NCBI GenBank assembly: GCA_040756735.1
Contig: JBFLYC010000005.1
Location: 62,001-126,000, forward strand
Source: JBFLYC01 sp040756735
GTDB lineage: Bacteria; Bacillota; DSM-16504; Desulfitibacterales; Desulfitibacteraceae
DNA length: 64,000 nucleotides
Direction: 5' to 3'
Of this stretch, positions 1 to 8,523 are shown piece by piece. Under the pieces are notes generated by a model. The model saw only the letters and a list, made by a program, of their open reading frames with translations. It had not been told where the DNA came from and did no database searches. Position numbers and translations under genes: made by a program. Each line of letters opens with the position of its first letter. Positions within the stretch are counted from its first letter, which is position 1.

Positions 1-1
1 T

Positions 2-1288
2 TTTTCTGTTGAAGAGATCAGCTATTGTGTTAATCATGCTTATGATTCGAAATTTAGGGAATTGTCCATTGCACCTATAAAGACCTTTGATAAAGTCAGC
101 TTTGTAGAGTTATATCATGGGAAAACTTTAGCCTTTAAAGATATGGCTTTGTCCATTTTGCCTTATTTATTAAAGACTGCATCAAAAAAACTCGGGATAA
201 AAGAAAAAATAGTTATCCTTACAGCAACCTCTGGAGATACAGGAAAGGCAGCGCTTGAAGGCTTTGCAGATGTTGAGGGAATGGAAATTATTGTTTTTTA
301 TCCTACCAATGGGGTTAGTGATGTTCAAAAGAGGCAAATGACTACTCAAGAGGGTGCTAATGTAACGGTACTGGGTATAACAGGAAATTTTGACGATGCA
401 CAAAGCGGAGTTAAGGATATATTTTTGGATGAAGACTTAAAAGAAGAGCTAAAATCAAAGGGGTACACTTTTTCTTCAGCCAATTCCATTAATATTGGCA
501 GATTACTTCCCCAAATTGTGTATTATGTCCATTCATATTTAATCCTTGTGAAAGAAGGACATATAAAAAATGGTGATTTAATTAATATTGTCGTGCCAAC
601 TGGAAATTTTGGAAACATTCTTGCTGCATATTATGCAAAAAACATGGGATTGCCTGTACGAAAATTTATCTGTGCATCCAATACTAACAACGTTCTCACA
701 GATTTTATAAATACTGGAGTTTACGATATACATCGAAAATTTGAAGTGACAAATTCACCATCTATGGATATTCTGATATCCAGTAACCTGGAGAGGTTTT
801 TGTACGAAATCAGCAATCGTGATTCAGCCTGTGTCACTAGTCTTATGAAATCATTGAAACAAGACGGCAGATATGAGATTACAATAAACATGAAGAATAA
901 CTTAGCAGACTTCTCAGGTGGCTTTGCCACAGATGAGGAAACTGTTGAGGCAATTCACTCCATTTATTCACAATATAACTATGTGGTAGACACCCATACT
1001 GCTGTAGGTTTTAAAGTATATCAGGATTATGTTAATGAAACTGCTGACATGACCCACACCCTTATTGCATCTACTGCAAGCCCATTTAAATTTACAAGAA
1101 GTGTTGTAGAAGGGCTAGGTATACAAACTGAAGCTTATAATGATTTTGAATTGATTAATATTCTTTCAAATGCAGCTCACATTAGTGTTCCTGAACCTAT
1201 TAAAGATATTCAATACAAACAAATTTTGCATCCCAGGGTAATCGATAAAAATAATCTTAAGAAAGAAGTTGTAGAAATACTTAAATAG
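2..1288 (+). CDS. thrC: Threonine synthase, 5'-truncated by the window edge
   Basis: PLP-dependent threonine synthase, converting O-phosphohomoserine to threonine in the cytoplasm. The frame is open from base 2, so the start codon lies upstream of the window; the first visible residues (FSVEEISYCVNHAYDSKF) match the N-terminal part of the long, roughly 490-residue family. The motif LAFKDMAL carries the expected PLP lysine and TATSGDTGKAA is the phosphate-binding region. A TTG near base 62 is not the real start because homology continues upstream. The gene ends in TAG and is followed 29 bases later by the apgM-like gene, so the two probably form a threonine operon. Confidence 0.93.
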   Translation, partial: FSVEEISYCVNHAYDSKFRELSIAPIKTFDKVSFVELYHGKTLAFKDMALSILPYLLKTASKKLGIKEKIVILTATSGDTGKAALEGFADVEGMEIIVFYPTNGVSDVQKRQMTTQEGANVTVLGITGNFDDAQSGVKDIFLDEDLKEELKSKGYTFSSANSINIGRLLPQIVYYVHSYLILVKEGHIKNGDLINIVVPTGNFGNILAAYYAKNMGLPVRKFICASNTNNVLTDFINTGVYDIHRKFEVTNSPSMDILISSNLERFLYEISNRDSACVTSLMKSLKQDGRYEITINMKNNLADFSGGFATDEETVEAIHSIYSQYNYVVDTHTAVGFKVYQDYVNETADMTHTLIASTASPFKFTRSVVEGLGIQTEAYNDFELINILSNAAHISVPEPIKDIQYKQILHPRVIDKNNLKKEVVEILK

Positions 1289-1317
1289 ATTATATATAGA
1301 AGGAGACCGGCGATTTT

Positions 1318-2535
1318 ATGAAATATATAACAATATTGGTAGACGGAGCGGCAGATTATGAAATTGAAGAACTAGGAAACAAAACACCCCTAGAGGTTGC
1401 GAATACTCCATGCATTACAAAATTGGCTCGCTTTGGAGAAATAGGCCTGGTAAAGACTATACCAGATGGCATGTCCCCAGGTAGTGATGCCGCCAATCTC
1501 TCAGTAATGAGTTATGATCCCTTGATTTATCATACCGGAAGGTCCCCACTTGAAGCCGCATCTATGGGCATAGAATTACTTGAAACCGATGTTACCTTTA
1601 GATGTAATTTAGTAACAGTTTCTGGTGATGAACCCTATGAAAATAAGACTATGATTGACCATGCATCATCAGATATTACAACAGAAGAGGCTCGTCAGTT
1701 AATTCTTGATATTAGAGAGGACCTTCAAACTGACTTTTTTAAGTATTATCCCGGCGTAAGCTACAGGCACTTAATCGTTTGGAATAATGGGCCCTATGAA
1801 TTTGATTTGACTCCGCCGCATGATATCTTGGGAAAAAAAATCACTGATTATTTACCTAAAGGACCCTACAAGGATTTTTTCATTGATATGACTAAAAAAT
1901 CCTATGATCTGCTAAAAAATCATCCGATAAATCTAAAAAGAGAGGAACGAGGGCTTAATCCTGCAAATTCCATTTGGATTTGGGGAGAAGGTAAAAAGCC
2001 ACGGCTGGATTCCTTTGAAGAAAAATTCAATCTATCAGGCTCAGTTATCTCCGCAGTAGATTTGATTAATGGCATTGGCTTACTTGCAGGTTTAAAACCG
2101 ATAAAAGTTGAAGGGGCTACCGGTACCATTCATTCAAATTTTGCTGGCAAAGCCAAAGCGGCCATTGAGGCTCTTTCCAGTGATGATTTCGTATATATAC
2201 ATTTAGAAGCTCCTGACGAATGCGGACATCAAGGTGATCTTCAAGGAAAAATAAAATCCATCGAGATTATCGATGAATTGGTTGTGCGACCCATATTTGA
2301 ACATTTTCATGCTTCTGGCAAACCCTTTAAAATGATGGTATTACCTGATCATAGAACACCAATCTCCATAAGAACACATTCATCGGAGCCTGTACCTTAT
2401 GTTATCTATGATTCCACTCAGGTAAGAGAGACACCAGATAATTACTTTTCTGAAAAATCAGCAGAAGCTTCCTATAACTATTTTGATGTTGGACACAAAT
2501 TGATGGGTTATTTTTTAAATAAGCATCGGGACTAA
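1318..2535 (+). CDS. apgM: Cofactor-independent phosphoglycerate mutase, archaeal type (putative homoserine kinase role)
   Basis: 405-residue member of the alkaline-phosphatase-superfamily phosphoglycerate mutases of the archaeal (ApgM) type. Visible motifs are the N-terminal metal-site DGAADY, PGSDAANLSVMSYDP with the candidate catalytic serine, and the C-terminal metal ligands in DHRTPISIRTHSSEPVP. AGAAGGAGA upstream serves as ribosome binding site. In many Clostridia this family sits beside thrC and is annotated as a proposed homoserine kinase replacing ThrB; the position directly behind thrC supports that reading here, but the sequence alone cannot decide between mutase and kinase. Length is normal for the family. 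Confidence 0.85.
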   Translation: MKYITILVDGAADYEIEELGNKTPLEVANTPCITKLARFGEIGLVKTIPDGMSPGSDAANLSVMSYDPLIYHTGRSPLEAASMGIELLETDVTFRCNLVTVSGDEPYENKTMIDHASSDITTEEARQLILDIREDLQTDFFKYYPGVSYRHLIVWNNGPYEFDLTPPHDILGKKITDYLPKGPYKDFFIDMTKKSYDLLKNHPINLKREERGLNPANSIWIWGEGKKPRLDSFEEKFNLSGSVISAVDLINGIGLLAGLKPIKVEGATGTIHSNFAGKAKAAIEALSSDDFVYIHLEAPDECGHQGDLQGKIKSIEIIDELVVRPIFEHFHASGKPFKMMVLPDHRTPISIRTHSSEPVPYVIYDSTQVRETPDNYFSEKSAEASYNYFDVGHKLMGYFLNKHRD

Positions 2536-2665
2536 TTTTTTATGAAAGCAAGCAATAGAATAGCTTCAGCCGACAAAGCAAGTATTATCCAAAATGCTTA
2601 GTAACTCTCGGCCACTTTATGCTTTCAAAAAGAACTTTCGGATAATATGTGGTTCAAAATAAACA

Positions 2666-2696
2666 AAATGCCCAACATAATACTGGGCATTTTTTG
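2666..2696. terminator. Rho-independent terminator between convergent apgM and rmlB
   Basis: Stem AAATGCCCA / TGGGCATTT with a loop of about 9 bases and a T-run on the plus strand. The complementary A-run on the other side makes it usable by the convergent rmlB transcript too. The rest of the 2536-2766 gap shows nothing else I can name. Confidence 0.8.
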
Positions 2697-2766
2697 ATGT
2701 ATTTATGGTAAAGTTATGGTTCCAGCCGTGGCAAGGTTATGCTTTAATTTTATTTTTTGGACAAAG

Positions 2767-3744
2767 TTATACCACATATTTATCTGTGAGTTTATTATAG
2801 TGGTCAAAATGAAGCTTATACCAGGCTACCGTATTTTCTAGAGCTACATCAAAGGGATATCTTTCATTATAGTTTAATTGTGTGGTTGCTTTAGTAAAGT
2901 CTAAGGCATAACGCTGGTCATGACCAGGGCGATCAGCAACAAACTCTATTAGGTTTTCATTTTTGCCTAATAGTGTAAAGATCTTTTTCACTAACTCCAA
3001 GTTTGCAACTTCATTTTGGGAACCTATATTATAGATTTCTCCAGGGATACCTTTGTCAAGGGCCAAAAGTATAGCCCTGCAAAAATCAACTACATAGATC
3101 CAGGTTCTTATAGCCTGACCATCACCATAGAGAGGTATCTTTTCATTTTTAAGAGCCTTAATAACCACTTTAGGTATAAGCTTCTCAGGATATTGCCTAG
3201 GGCCAAAGTTATTGACAGCTCGAAGAATAATAACAGGTAAGCTATAAGTCTTATAATATGACAGGGCTGCAAGGTCAGCACAACATTTACTGGCTGAGTA
3301 TGGGTTGCTTGGCTGTAAAGGGCTGGTTTCATCAGCAATATGCGGTTTGGGTATAGATCCATAAACCTCATCGGTAGATATCTGCAGGAAAAGCTTTGGG
3401 GGGTGCTCCAAACATTTATTCAGCAGATTAAGGGTCCCCAAGACATTATTTTCAAAAAAGATATTAGGAGTGTTAATACTTCTATCTACATGACTTTCAG
3501 CAGCGAAGTTTATTATATAATCAAAGGGGTTTTGCCAAATTTCGTCAAGGTCTTTAGTATTAGTTATATCACCTTTTACTACTGAAAAATTGGGTTTCTT
3601 TCTAAGCTTATGGATATTAAAATCAGACGCTGCGTAATTATATTTATCTATACAGACAACCCCGGAATGTTTTTTATTTAATAATAATACAAGAAAATTG
3701 CTGCCGATAAAACCTGCTCCTCCGGTGACTAAATATCTAGCCAT
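2767..3744 (-). CDS. rmlB: dTDP-glucose 4,6-dehydratase (SpsJ/RmlB)
   Basis: Second step of dTDP-rhamnose synthesis: dTDP-glucose to dTDP-4-keto-6-deoxyglucose. Extended SDR with the N-terminal NAD site TGGAGFIGS, the dehydratase triad region STDEVYG, and YSASK as the YxxxK active site. The start at 3744 (MARYLVTGG) is chosen because GGGGGAG lies 5 bases upstream; an ATG 18 bases earlier lacks this. It overlaps the spsL stop by 8 bases, so rmlA, spsL and rmlB are one translationally coupled minus-strand operon. It is the counterpart of spsJ in the Bacillus spore-coat cluster; rmlD lies 15 kb away at the other end of the cluster. Confidence 0.93.
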   Translation of the reverse strand: MARYLVTGGAGFIGSNFLVLLLNKKHSGVVCIDKYNYAASDFNIHKLRKKPNFSVVKGDITNTKDLDEIWQNPFDYIINFAAESHVDRSINTPNIFFENNVLGTLNLLNKCLEHPPKLFLQISTDEVYGSIPKPHIADETSPLQPSNPYSASKCCADLAALSYYKTYSLPVIILRAVNNFGPRQYPEKLIPKVVIKALKNEKIPLYGDGQAIRTWIYVVDFCRAILLALDKGIPGEIYNIGSQNEVANLELVKKIFTLLGKNENLIEFVADRPGHDQRYALDFTKATTQLNYNERYPFDVALENTVAWYKLHFDHYNKLTDKYVV

Positions 3745-4192
3745 CTTTTCTCCCCCAATCATAGGGTATATCTTCAGTATAAGGGGGAATGCGATAATCG
3801 TCGGGGCTTTTGTAATTATAAGGATAGTCAGGAATGTTTATAATTAATGCCTCTTCCATTCCAATTGCTTTAATGCCATGGGCTATTTCAGGGGGAATCT
3901 GTAAAAGTAACGGATTTTGATCTCCCATAAAAAATTCATTTATTTCCCCCCTGGTTTCAGAATCTTCCCGCCTGTCGTAAAGAACTATTTTAGCCATGCC
4001 TTTTACCACACACATATTATCTGTTTGCATTTTATGATAATGCCAACCCTTGACTACCTGGGGGTAACAGGTAGTCATATACACCTGGCCAAAATTTAGA
4101 AAATGCTCATCATCGCATCGTAATATTTCCATAAGGCGACCCCGTTCATCGGGTATTTTTTTTAATTCTTTAACTTTAACGCCCTTAATCAT
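3737..4192 (-). CDS. spsL: dTDP-4-dehydrorhamnose 3,5-epimerase-like cupin (SpsL)
   Basis: 151-residue RmlC-type cupin expected to epimerise dTDP-4-keto-6-deoxyglucose at C3/C5. The core GWHYHKMQTDNMCVVKG carries the catalytic-type histidine and the substrate-binding region. It is shorter than classical RmlC (about 180 residues) but about the length I recall for Bacillus SpsL. AAGGAGG inside the end of rmlA drives it, one base separates it from the rmlA stop, and its own TAG stop overlaps the rmlB start. True epimerase activity is inferred from context, since short members of this family can have other roles. Confidence 0.82.
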   Translation of the reverse strand: MIKGVKVKELKKIPDERGRLMEILRCDDEHFLNFGQVYMTTCYPQVVKGWHYHKMQTDNMCVVKGMAKIVLYDRREDSETRGEINEFFMGDQNPLLLQIPPEIAHGIKAIGMEEALIINIPDYPYNYKSPDDYRIPPYTEDIPYDWGRKDG

Positions 4193-4193
4193 T

Positions 4194-5144
4194 TTACAGT
4201 ACCTCCTTATTGCCCCATGGACTAAAAACCATATTATCCTTATTTACTCCATCTACAATACTGTTCTCTAAAACAAGAGAGTTTTTTATTTGTGAATTTT
4301 TGATAACTGTACCAGGTCCGACTATTACATTAGGGCCGACAACTGAATTTATAATTACTGCCGTTTGATCAATTAGGACAGGAGAGTGAATTGTTGAAGA
4401 CACAGTATTTAGATGACAAGTTTTATAGGTAATGTTTTGTAATAGATCAATATTTGCCTCTAAGAGGTCTTTTAAAGTGCCTATATCTCGCCAATAACCT
4501 TTTAAAAAATAAGGAATCACTGTTTGGCTTTTTTCAATAAATTGTTGTATAGCATCAGTTATTTCATATTCGTTTCGATAAGAAGGTTGTAAGTATTTTA
4601 TAATTTCATGGATGGCAGACTTGAAAACATACATTCCTGCCAACGCCCAGTTGCTTGGGGACAATTCAGGTTTTTCCATAACCGAGAGGATAAGATTATT
4701 TTTAATAACTGCTACACCATAACGTTCAGGTTCCTTAACTTTGATAACAGTAACCACTGCATCAACCGCCTTATTTTTAAAAGTACTAATTAAATCATTG
4801 GTATCTACCGTAAAAAAGTTATCACCTAAAACCATGACAAAATCATCATCTTTCAAAAATGCGCGGCTTGTCAAAACCGCATGGGCAAGACCTTTGGGGA
4901 GTGGTTGGTCTATAAAGTGTATATTGGCAATTTGACTGTAAATTGAATTGTGTATTGCTGCTACTACATAATCCTTCATTGGACCAACTACAATTCCGAT
5001 ATCATATATTCCTCCAGCTAGAAGCAAGTCAATATTGTGAAAAAGAACCGGTTTATTTAAAACAGGCAAAAGTTGTTTAGCTGTATATAAAGAAAAGGGT
5101 CTTATGCGGCTGCCTGTGCCTCCTGCTAAAATTAATCCTTTCAC
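4194..5144 (-). CDS. rmlA: Glucose-1-phosphate thymidylyltransferase, long form with C-terminal beta-helix (SpsI-like)
   Basis: First enzyme of dTDP-rhamnose synthesis. The nucleotidyltransferase domain (residues about 1-235) begins with LILAGGTGSRIRPFS, has KQLLPV, and VLGDNFF as the metal site. Residues from about 240 on are hexapeptide-repeat-like (VSSTIHSPVLIDQTAVI and following), a left-handed beta-helix absent from the short 246-residue Bacillus SpsI. So this is the longer StrD/archaeal-type enzyme, of a different subfamily from SpsI. It is the first gene of the minus-strand rmlA-spsL-rmlB operon and is transcribed divergently from spsA. Confidence 0.9.
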   Translation of the reverse strand: MKGLILAGGTGSRIRPFSLYTAKQLLPVLNKPVLFHNIDLLLAGGIYDIGIVVGPMKDYVVAAIHNSIYSQIANIHFIDQPLPKGLAHAVLTSRAFLKDDDFVMVLGDNFFTVDTNDLISTFKNKAVDAVVTVIKVKEPERYGVAVIKNNLILSVMEKPELSPSNWALAGMYVFKSAIHEIIKYLQPSYRNEYEITDAIQQFIEKSQTVIPYFLKGYWRDIGTLKDLLEANIDLLQNITYKTCHLNTVSSTIHSPVLIDQTAVIINSVVGPNVIVGPGTVIKNSQIKNSLVLENSIVDGVNKDNMVFSPWGNKEVL

Positions 5145-5190
5145 TTTATCACCTCTTTATAGCCATAGTATGATTCGTAAAACAAGGTGT

Positions 5191-5214
5191 GCTGTTTTTA
5201 TAAATAAAAAACAG
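5191..5214. promoter_or_regulatory. AT-rich palindrome between divergent rmlA and spsA
   Basis: GCTGTTTTTAT followed almost at once by its near-complement ATAAAAAACAGC, in the 150-base gap between the two divergent arms of the glycan cluster. No T-run follows, so an operator or shared regulatory site is more likely than a terminator. Function is inferred only from position. Confidence 0.35.
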
Positions 5215-5298
5215 CTCAAAACTTTATCCTAACAAAATACACATTTTTTTCATAATATAAGTTAGGAGAGTTGAGTATTTTAGTTGCGAGGGATTTAC

Positions 5299-6066
5299 TT
5301 GTATAAGGTTTCAATTATTATGACTAGTTATAACAAGCCTGAATATGTAGGTAAAGCTATTGAGGGAATTTTAAAGCAATCCTTTAAAGACTTTGAACTG
5401 CTGTTAATGGATGATAATTCAAATGAAGAGACTCAAAAAGTAATAGAAGGTTATTTAAAGGATGGTAGAATAAGATATTTTCGTAGTGATGTTAAAAATA
5501 CCTCGGAGAGGGCGGAAAAAATTCGCTATGCGGTATTAATAAATAAAGCTTTAAACATGATAAATGGTCAGTATATTTCTTATGCAACTGATGATAATGT
5601 CTATCGGCCTCAACGCTTAGACAAAATGGTTAGTTTTTTGGACAGCAACCCTGAAATTAAAATTATTTATTCAAGCTCAAGGGTAGTATTTCTTGATAAG
5701 GAAGGTAAGCTCAAAAGAACTATGCATAGAATGGCAAAATCTGAAACATGGAATGCCCCTTGTGTGATTGACCATTGCTCAATCATGCATAGAGCCGATA
5801 TTTTGCCTATTATCCATAAGAAGTGGGGTTCTTACTGGGATGAAAATCCTCAATTTTATTTAATTGGTGATGCTAGATTCTTCTGGAGGCTCAATCATTT
5901 CTGGCCATTCTATCCCTTAAATGAAGTTTTAGATGATAACTATATTACTGAAATATCACTGCATAGACAAATGACTTCAAAAGATAAAAGTCCTTTGATT
6001 AGGCAATTGCCAGAACAAAGGACTTGTAAAGAATTAAGAGAATACCTTAAAGACTTAAAGAGGTGA
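5299..6066 (+). CDS. spsA: Spore-coat polysaccharide glycosyltransferase SpsA (GT2)
   Basis: GT-A fold, family 2 glycosyltransferase. It tracks what I recall of Bacillus subtilis SpsA over nearly its whole length: VSIIMTSYNKPEYV, LLMDDNSNEET, YISYATDDNVY (DDN in the DXD position), WNAPCVIDHCSIMHR, SYWDENPQFYLIGDARFFWR and the C-terminal RQLPEQRTCKELREYLK. The TTG at 5299 is preferred as start because GAGGG lies 6 bases upstream; a TTG at 5284 has no such site. It probably transfers a dTDP-activated sugar made by the divergent rml genes. A strong terminator follows. Confidence 0.88.
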   Translation: MYKVSIIMTSYNKPEYVGKAIEGILKQSFKDFELLLMDDNSNEETQKVIEGYLKDGRIRYFRSDVKNTSERAEKIRYAVLINKALNMINGQYISYATDDNVYRPQRLDKMVSFLDSNPEIKIIYSSSRVVFLDKEGKLKRTMHRMAKSETWNAPCVIDHCSIMHRADILPIIHKKWGSYWDENPQFYLIGDARFFWRLNHFWPFYPLNEVLDDNYITEISLHRQMTSKDKSPLIRQLPEQRTCKELREYLKDLKR

Positions 6067-6090
6067 AATGATTTGGGAACAGAAGGATTT

Positions 6091-6119
6091 AAACCAACCT
6101 TTTTTTGGTTGGTTTTTTA
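6091..6119 (+). terminator. Rho-independent terminator after spsA
   Basis: AAACCAACC / GGTTGGTTT stem with a T-rich loop and a run of T. It separates spsA from the pseB-like operon that follows. Confidence 0.85.
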
Positions 6120-6233
6120 TTACAAAATTATCTCACCCATATTTTAACAATCCATGTATCAAAGTCATAGTATAAAGTATAAGGTTTTGCAGATGTTTTA
6201 GCAGTTAGGAAGTAGGGTATAGGGGGGAGAAAA

Positions 6234-7238
6234 ATGTTCTTTAAAGATGCAAAAGTACTAATTATTGGTGGAACCGGAACAATTGGCAGCAGTTTGCTGG
6301 AACAAATTTTATTAGAGCATCCCAGGGTAGTAAGGATTCTGAGTAGAGATGAATATAAACAATATATGCTGCAAAACAAGTTAGGCACTAGAAAGGATGT
6401 CCGCTATTTAATTGGTGATGTCAGGGATTATGATAGGGTATTAAATGCCATGAACGATATTGATTATGTATTTCATGCAGCTGCATTAAAGCATGTCCCC
6501 GCATGTGAATATAATCCATATGAAGCAGTCCTCACAAATATAATAGGCACCTATAATGTCATAAAAGCGTCAATAGCACAAAATGTAAAAAAAGTTACTT
6601 TTACTAGTTCGGATAAAGCCATTTCTCCTACTAATACCTATGGAGCAACAAAACTTACAGCTGAACGATTGATTGCAGCTTCTGAACATAATAAAGGGGA
6701 TAGCAAAACAGTTTTCTCTATTGTCAGATTTGGTAATGTAATAGGGTCACGAGGCTCGGTAATTCCTCTATTTATAAATCAGATTGTAAATGAAAAGATG
6801 ATAACAGTAACCAACCTAGACATGAGTCGATTTATGATGACTGTAAATCAGGCAACCAAATTAACAATTAAGGCCATGAAAGAGGCTAAGGGTGGAGATA
6901 TTTTTATTTTAAAAATGCCGGTGATTGTACTACAAGATTTAGTAAAGATAATCACAGAAGAAACATGCAAGAAATATAATATTGATATCAAAGAGGTTAA
7001 AATTGAAGAAATTGGCATGAGGCCTGGGGAAAAAGTATTTGAAGAATTGATGACTTATGATGAATCATTAATAGCTTTGGAATTATCGGATATGTTCATA
7101 ATTCCATCGAGTGGAGAAAAACAAAATATTTACGGAAATGCCAAAAAGGCAAGAAAAGGAACTTACAGTTCAGCAGATCAAAAAATACTTACTTTAGAAG
7201 AAGTTCGCAAACTTGTTTTAGATCAAGACTTAATATAA
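6234..7238 (+). CDS. pseB: UDP-N-acetylglucosamine 4,6-dehydratase, PseB/FlaA1 type
   Basis: Extended SDR of the FlaA1/PseB class, which converts UDP-GlcNAc to a 4-keto-6-deoxy sugar with C5 inversion, the entry to pseudaminic-type nonulosonic acids. Seen: VLIIGGTGTIGSSL (NADP site), FHAAALKHVPACEYNP, and the catalytic stretch SSDKAISPTNTYGATK, in which DKA and YGATK mark this family. AGGGGGGAG sits 5 bases before the ATG. It is the first gene after the spsA terminator, ahead of acetyltransferase, methylase and synthase genes of the same pathway. The exact stereochemistry of the product is inferred from the family. Confidence 0.85.
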   Translation: MFFKDAKVLIIGGTGTIGSSLLEQILLEHPRVVRILSRDEYKQYMLQNKLGTRKDVRYLIGDVRDYDRVLNAMNDIDYVFHAAALKHVPACEYNPYEAVLTNIIGTYNVIKASIAQNVKKVTFTSSDKAISPTNTYGATKLTAERLIAASEHNKGDSKTVFSIVRFGNVIGSRGSVIPLFINQIVNEKMITVTNLDMSRFMMTVNQATKLTIKAMKEAKGGDIFILKMPVIVLQDLVKIITEETCKKYNIDIKEVKIEEIGMRPGEKVFEELMTYDESLIALELSDMFIIPSSGEKQNIYGNAKKARKGTYSSADQKILTLEEVRKLVLDQDLI

Positions 7239-7310
7239 ATCGCTGCAATCATGGTTAACCGGGAGTACCAGGTGGCTGGTCCTAAATTTATAAAGCAAAG
7301 GGGTATTTTT

Positions 7311-7847
7311 ATGAAGTTAAGATCTTTAACACTCGAGGATATGGAGAAAGTAAGACAGTGGCGAAATAATAATTTGGAGGCGTTGAGGACTCCCTATGTA
7401 CTTACAAAAGAAATGCAGGAAGAGTTTTATAAAAAGGTAATAATTTCCCGCGATGCAAAGGTGAGATTGTGGGCGATAGATGTTGGAGACGAGCTTATAG
7501 GAATGGGAGGTCTTATGAATATAGAATGGGAAAACCGGTTAGCGGAAATATCTATTCTTATCGACCCTAAAAAGTGGAAGATGGGCTATGGCTCTGAGGC
7601 GGTCCACCTTATTCTGTTAGAAGGTTTTAATAATATAAACGTGGAGAATATTTACGGTGAGTGTTATCTCTGTAGCCCTTCAGTAGAGTTCTGGAAAAAA
7701 ATATCTCTAAAGTATAACGCTTATACTACTAGATTGCCTAAACGTAAGTACTGGAAGGGGAACTACTGGGATAGCCTGTATTTCAACATAAGCAAAAACC
7801 CGGTATTTGCTGAGGACACCTCTGGGACAAACGGCGTTCAAAGTTAA
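7311..7847 (+). CDS. GNAT acetyltransferase, PseH-like
   Basis: 178-residue GNAT-fold N-acetyltransferase (Acetyltransf_3 type). Seen: MKLRSLTLEDMEKVRQWRN at the N-terminus, GMGGLMNIEWENRLAEISILI in the central beta region, and KMGYGSEAVHLILLEG as the acetyl-CoA pyrophosphate loop. The start at 7311 is taken because AAAGGGG lies upstream; an ATG at 7251 has no ribosome binding site. Given the PseB, PseC and PseI homologues nearby, the likely job is N-acetylation of the 4-amino group of the UDP-sugar, as PseH does. That assignment is contextual. Confidence 0.7.
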   Translation: MKLRSLTLEDMEKVRQWRNNNLEALRTPYVLTKEMQEEFYKKVIISRDAKVRLWAIDVGDELIGMGGLMNIEWENRLAEISILIDPKKWKMGYGSEAVHLILLEGFNNINVENIYGECYLCSPSVEFWKKISLKYNAYTTRLPKRKYWKGNYWDSLYFNISKNPVFAEDTSGTNGVQS

Positions 7848-7869
7848 TAAGTTTGAAAGGATGATTTTA

Positions 7870-8490
7870 TTGTTTAAAACAGAACAAGAAGAGTTTTGGG
7901 CTGGAGAATTTGGAAATCAATATATTCAAAGAAATCAGGGAGTTACTTTGGTTGCACGTAACATTGCTTTATTTACAAAAATATTAACTTATACAAAATC
8001 TATACAATCAATCATAGAATTTGGGTCAAATATTGGTCTTAACTTAATTGCCATTAAACATCTTCTCCCTAAAGTAGAACTTTCATCCATTGAAATTAAT
8101 AGTCAGGCAGTAGAAAAATTAAAATCAAATATTAAAGAAATTAAAATTTACCACCAATCAATTTTAGACTTTGTACCAGATTATCAGAGAGACCTTGTTT
8201 TAGTTAAAGGAGTATTAATTCATATTAACCCAGATATGTTAAACAAAACCTATGCTTTGTTATATCAAACCAGCAGGCGCTATATCTGTATAGTAGAGTA
8301 TTATAACCCTACTCCTGTGGAAGTTCCTTATCGTGGCAATAGTAATGTACTATTTAAGCGGGATTTTACCGGCGAGTTACTTGATAAATATCAAGATCTA
8401 AAATTAATAGATTATGGATTTGTCTATCACAGAGATAATAATTTCCCCCAAGATGATTTTAATTGGTTCTTACTTGAAAAGGTTAATTAG
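7870..8490 (+). CDS. SAM-dependent methyltransferase, pseudaminic-acid-associated methylase family
   Basis: About 206 residues. It opens with KTEQEEFWAGEFGNQYIQRN, a signature of methylases that accompany pseudaminic acid genes, followed by the SAM-binding stretch IIEFGSNIGLNLIAI and an acidic SSIEIN strand end. The C-terminal part (LVLVKGVLIHINPD, VEYYNPTPVEVPYRG) is also typical. The ATG at 7861 abuts GAAAGG with no spacing, so the TTG at 7870, 9 bases downstream of that site, is preferred. It probably methylates the nonulosonic acid or its intermediate; the actual acceptor is unknown. It ends in TAG. Confidence 0.75.
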   Translation: MFKTEQEEFWAGEFGNQYIQRNQGVTLVARNIALFTKILTYTKSIQSIIEFGSNIGLNLIAIKHLLPKVELSSIEINSQAVEKLKSNIKEIKIYHQSILDFVPDYQRDLVLVKGVLIHINPDMLNKTYALLYQTSRRYICIVEYYNPTPVEVPYRGNSNVLFKRDFTGELLDKYQDLKLIDYGFVYHRDNNFPQDDFNWFLLEKVN

Positions 8491-8523
8491 TACTAAAAAC
8501 GATAATGAAAGAGGAGATAAAAG

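Noticed and set aside
3016..3585. Plus-strand frames inside rmlB
   Set aside because: Antisense to a clear SDR gene and without family resemblance.
7251..7310. Longer N-terminus for the acetyltransferase
   Set aside because: The added residues have no homology and the ATG at 7251 lacks a ribosome site; AAAGGGG supports 7311.
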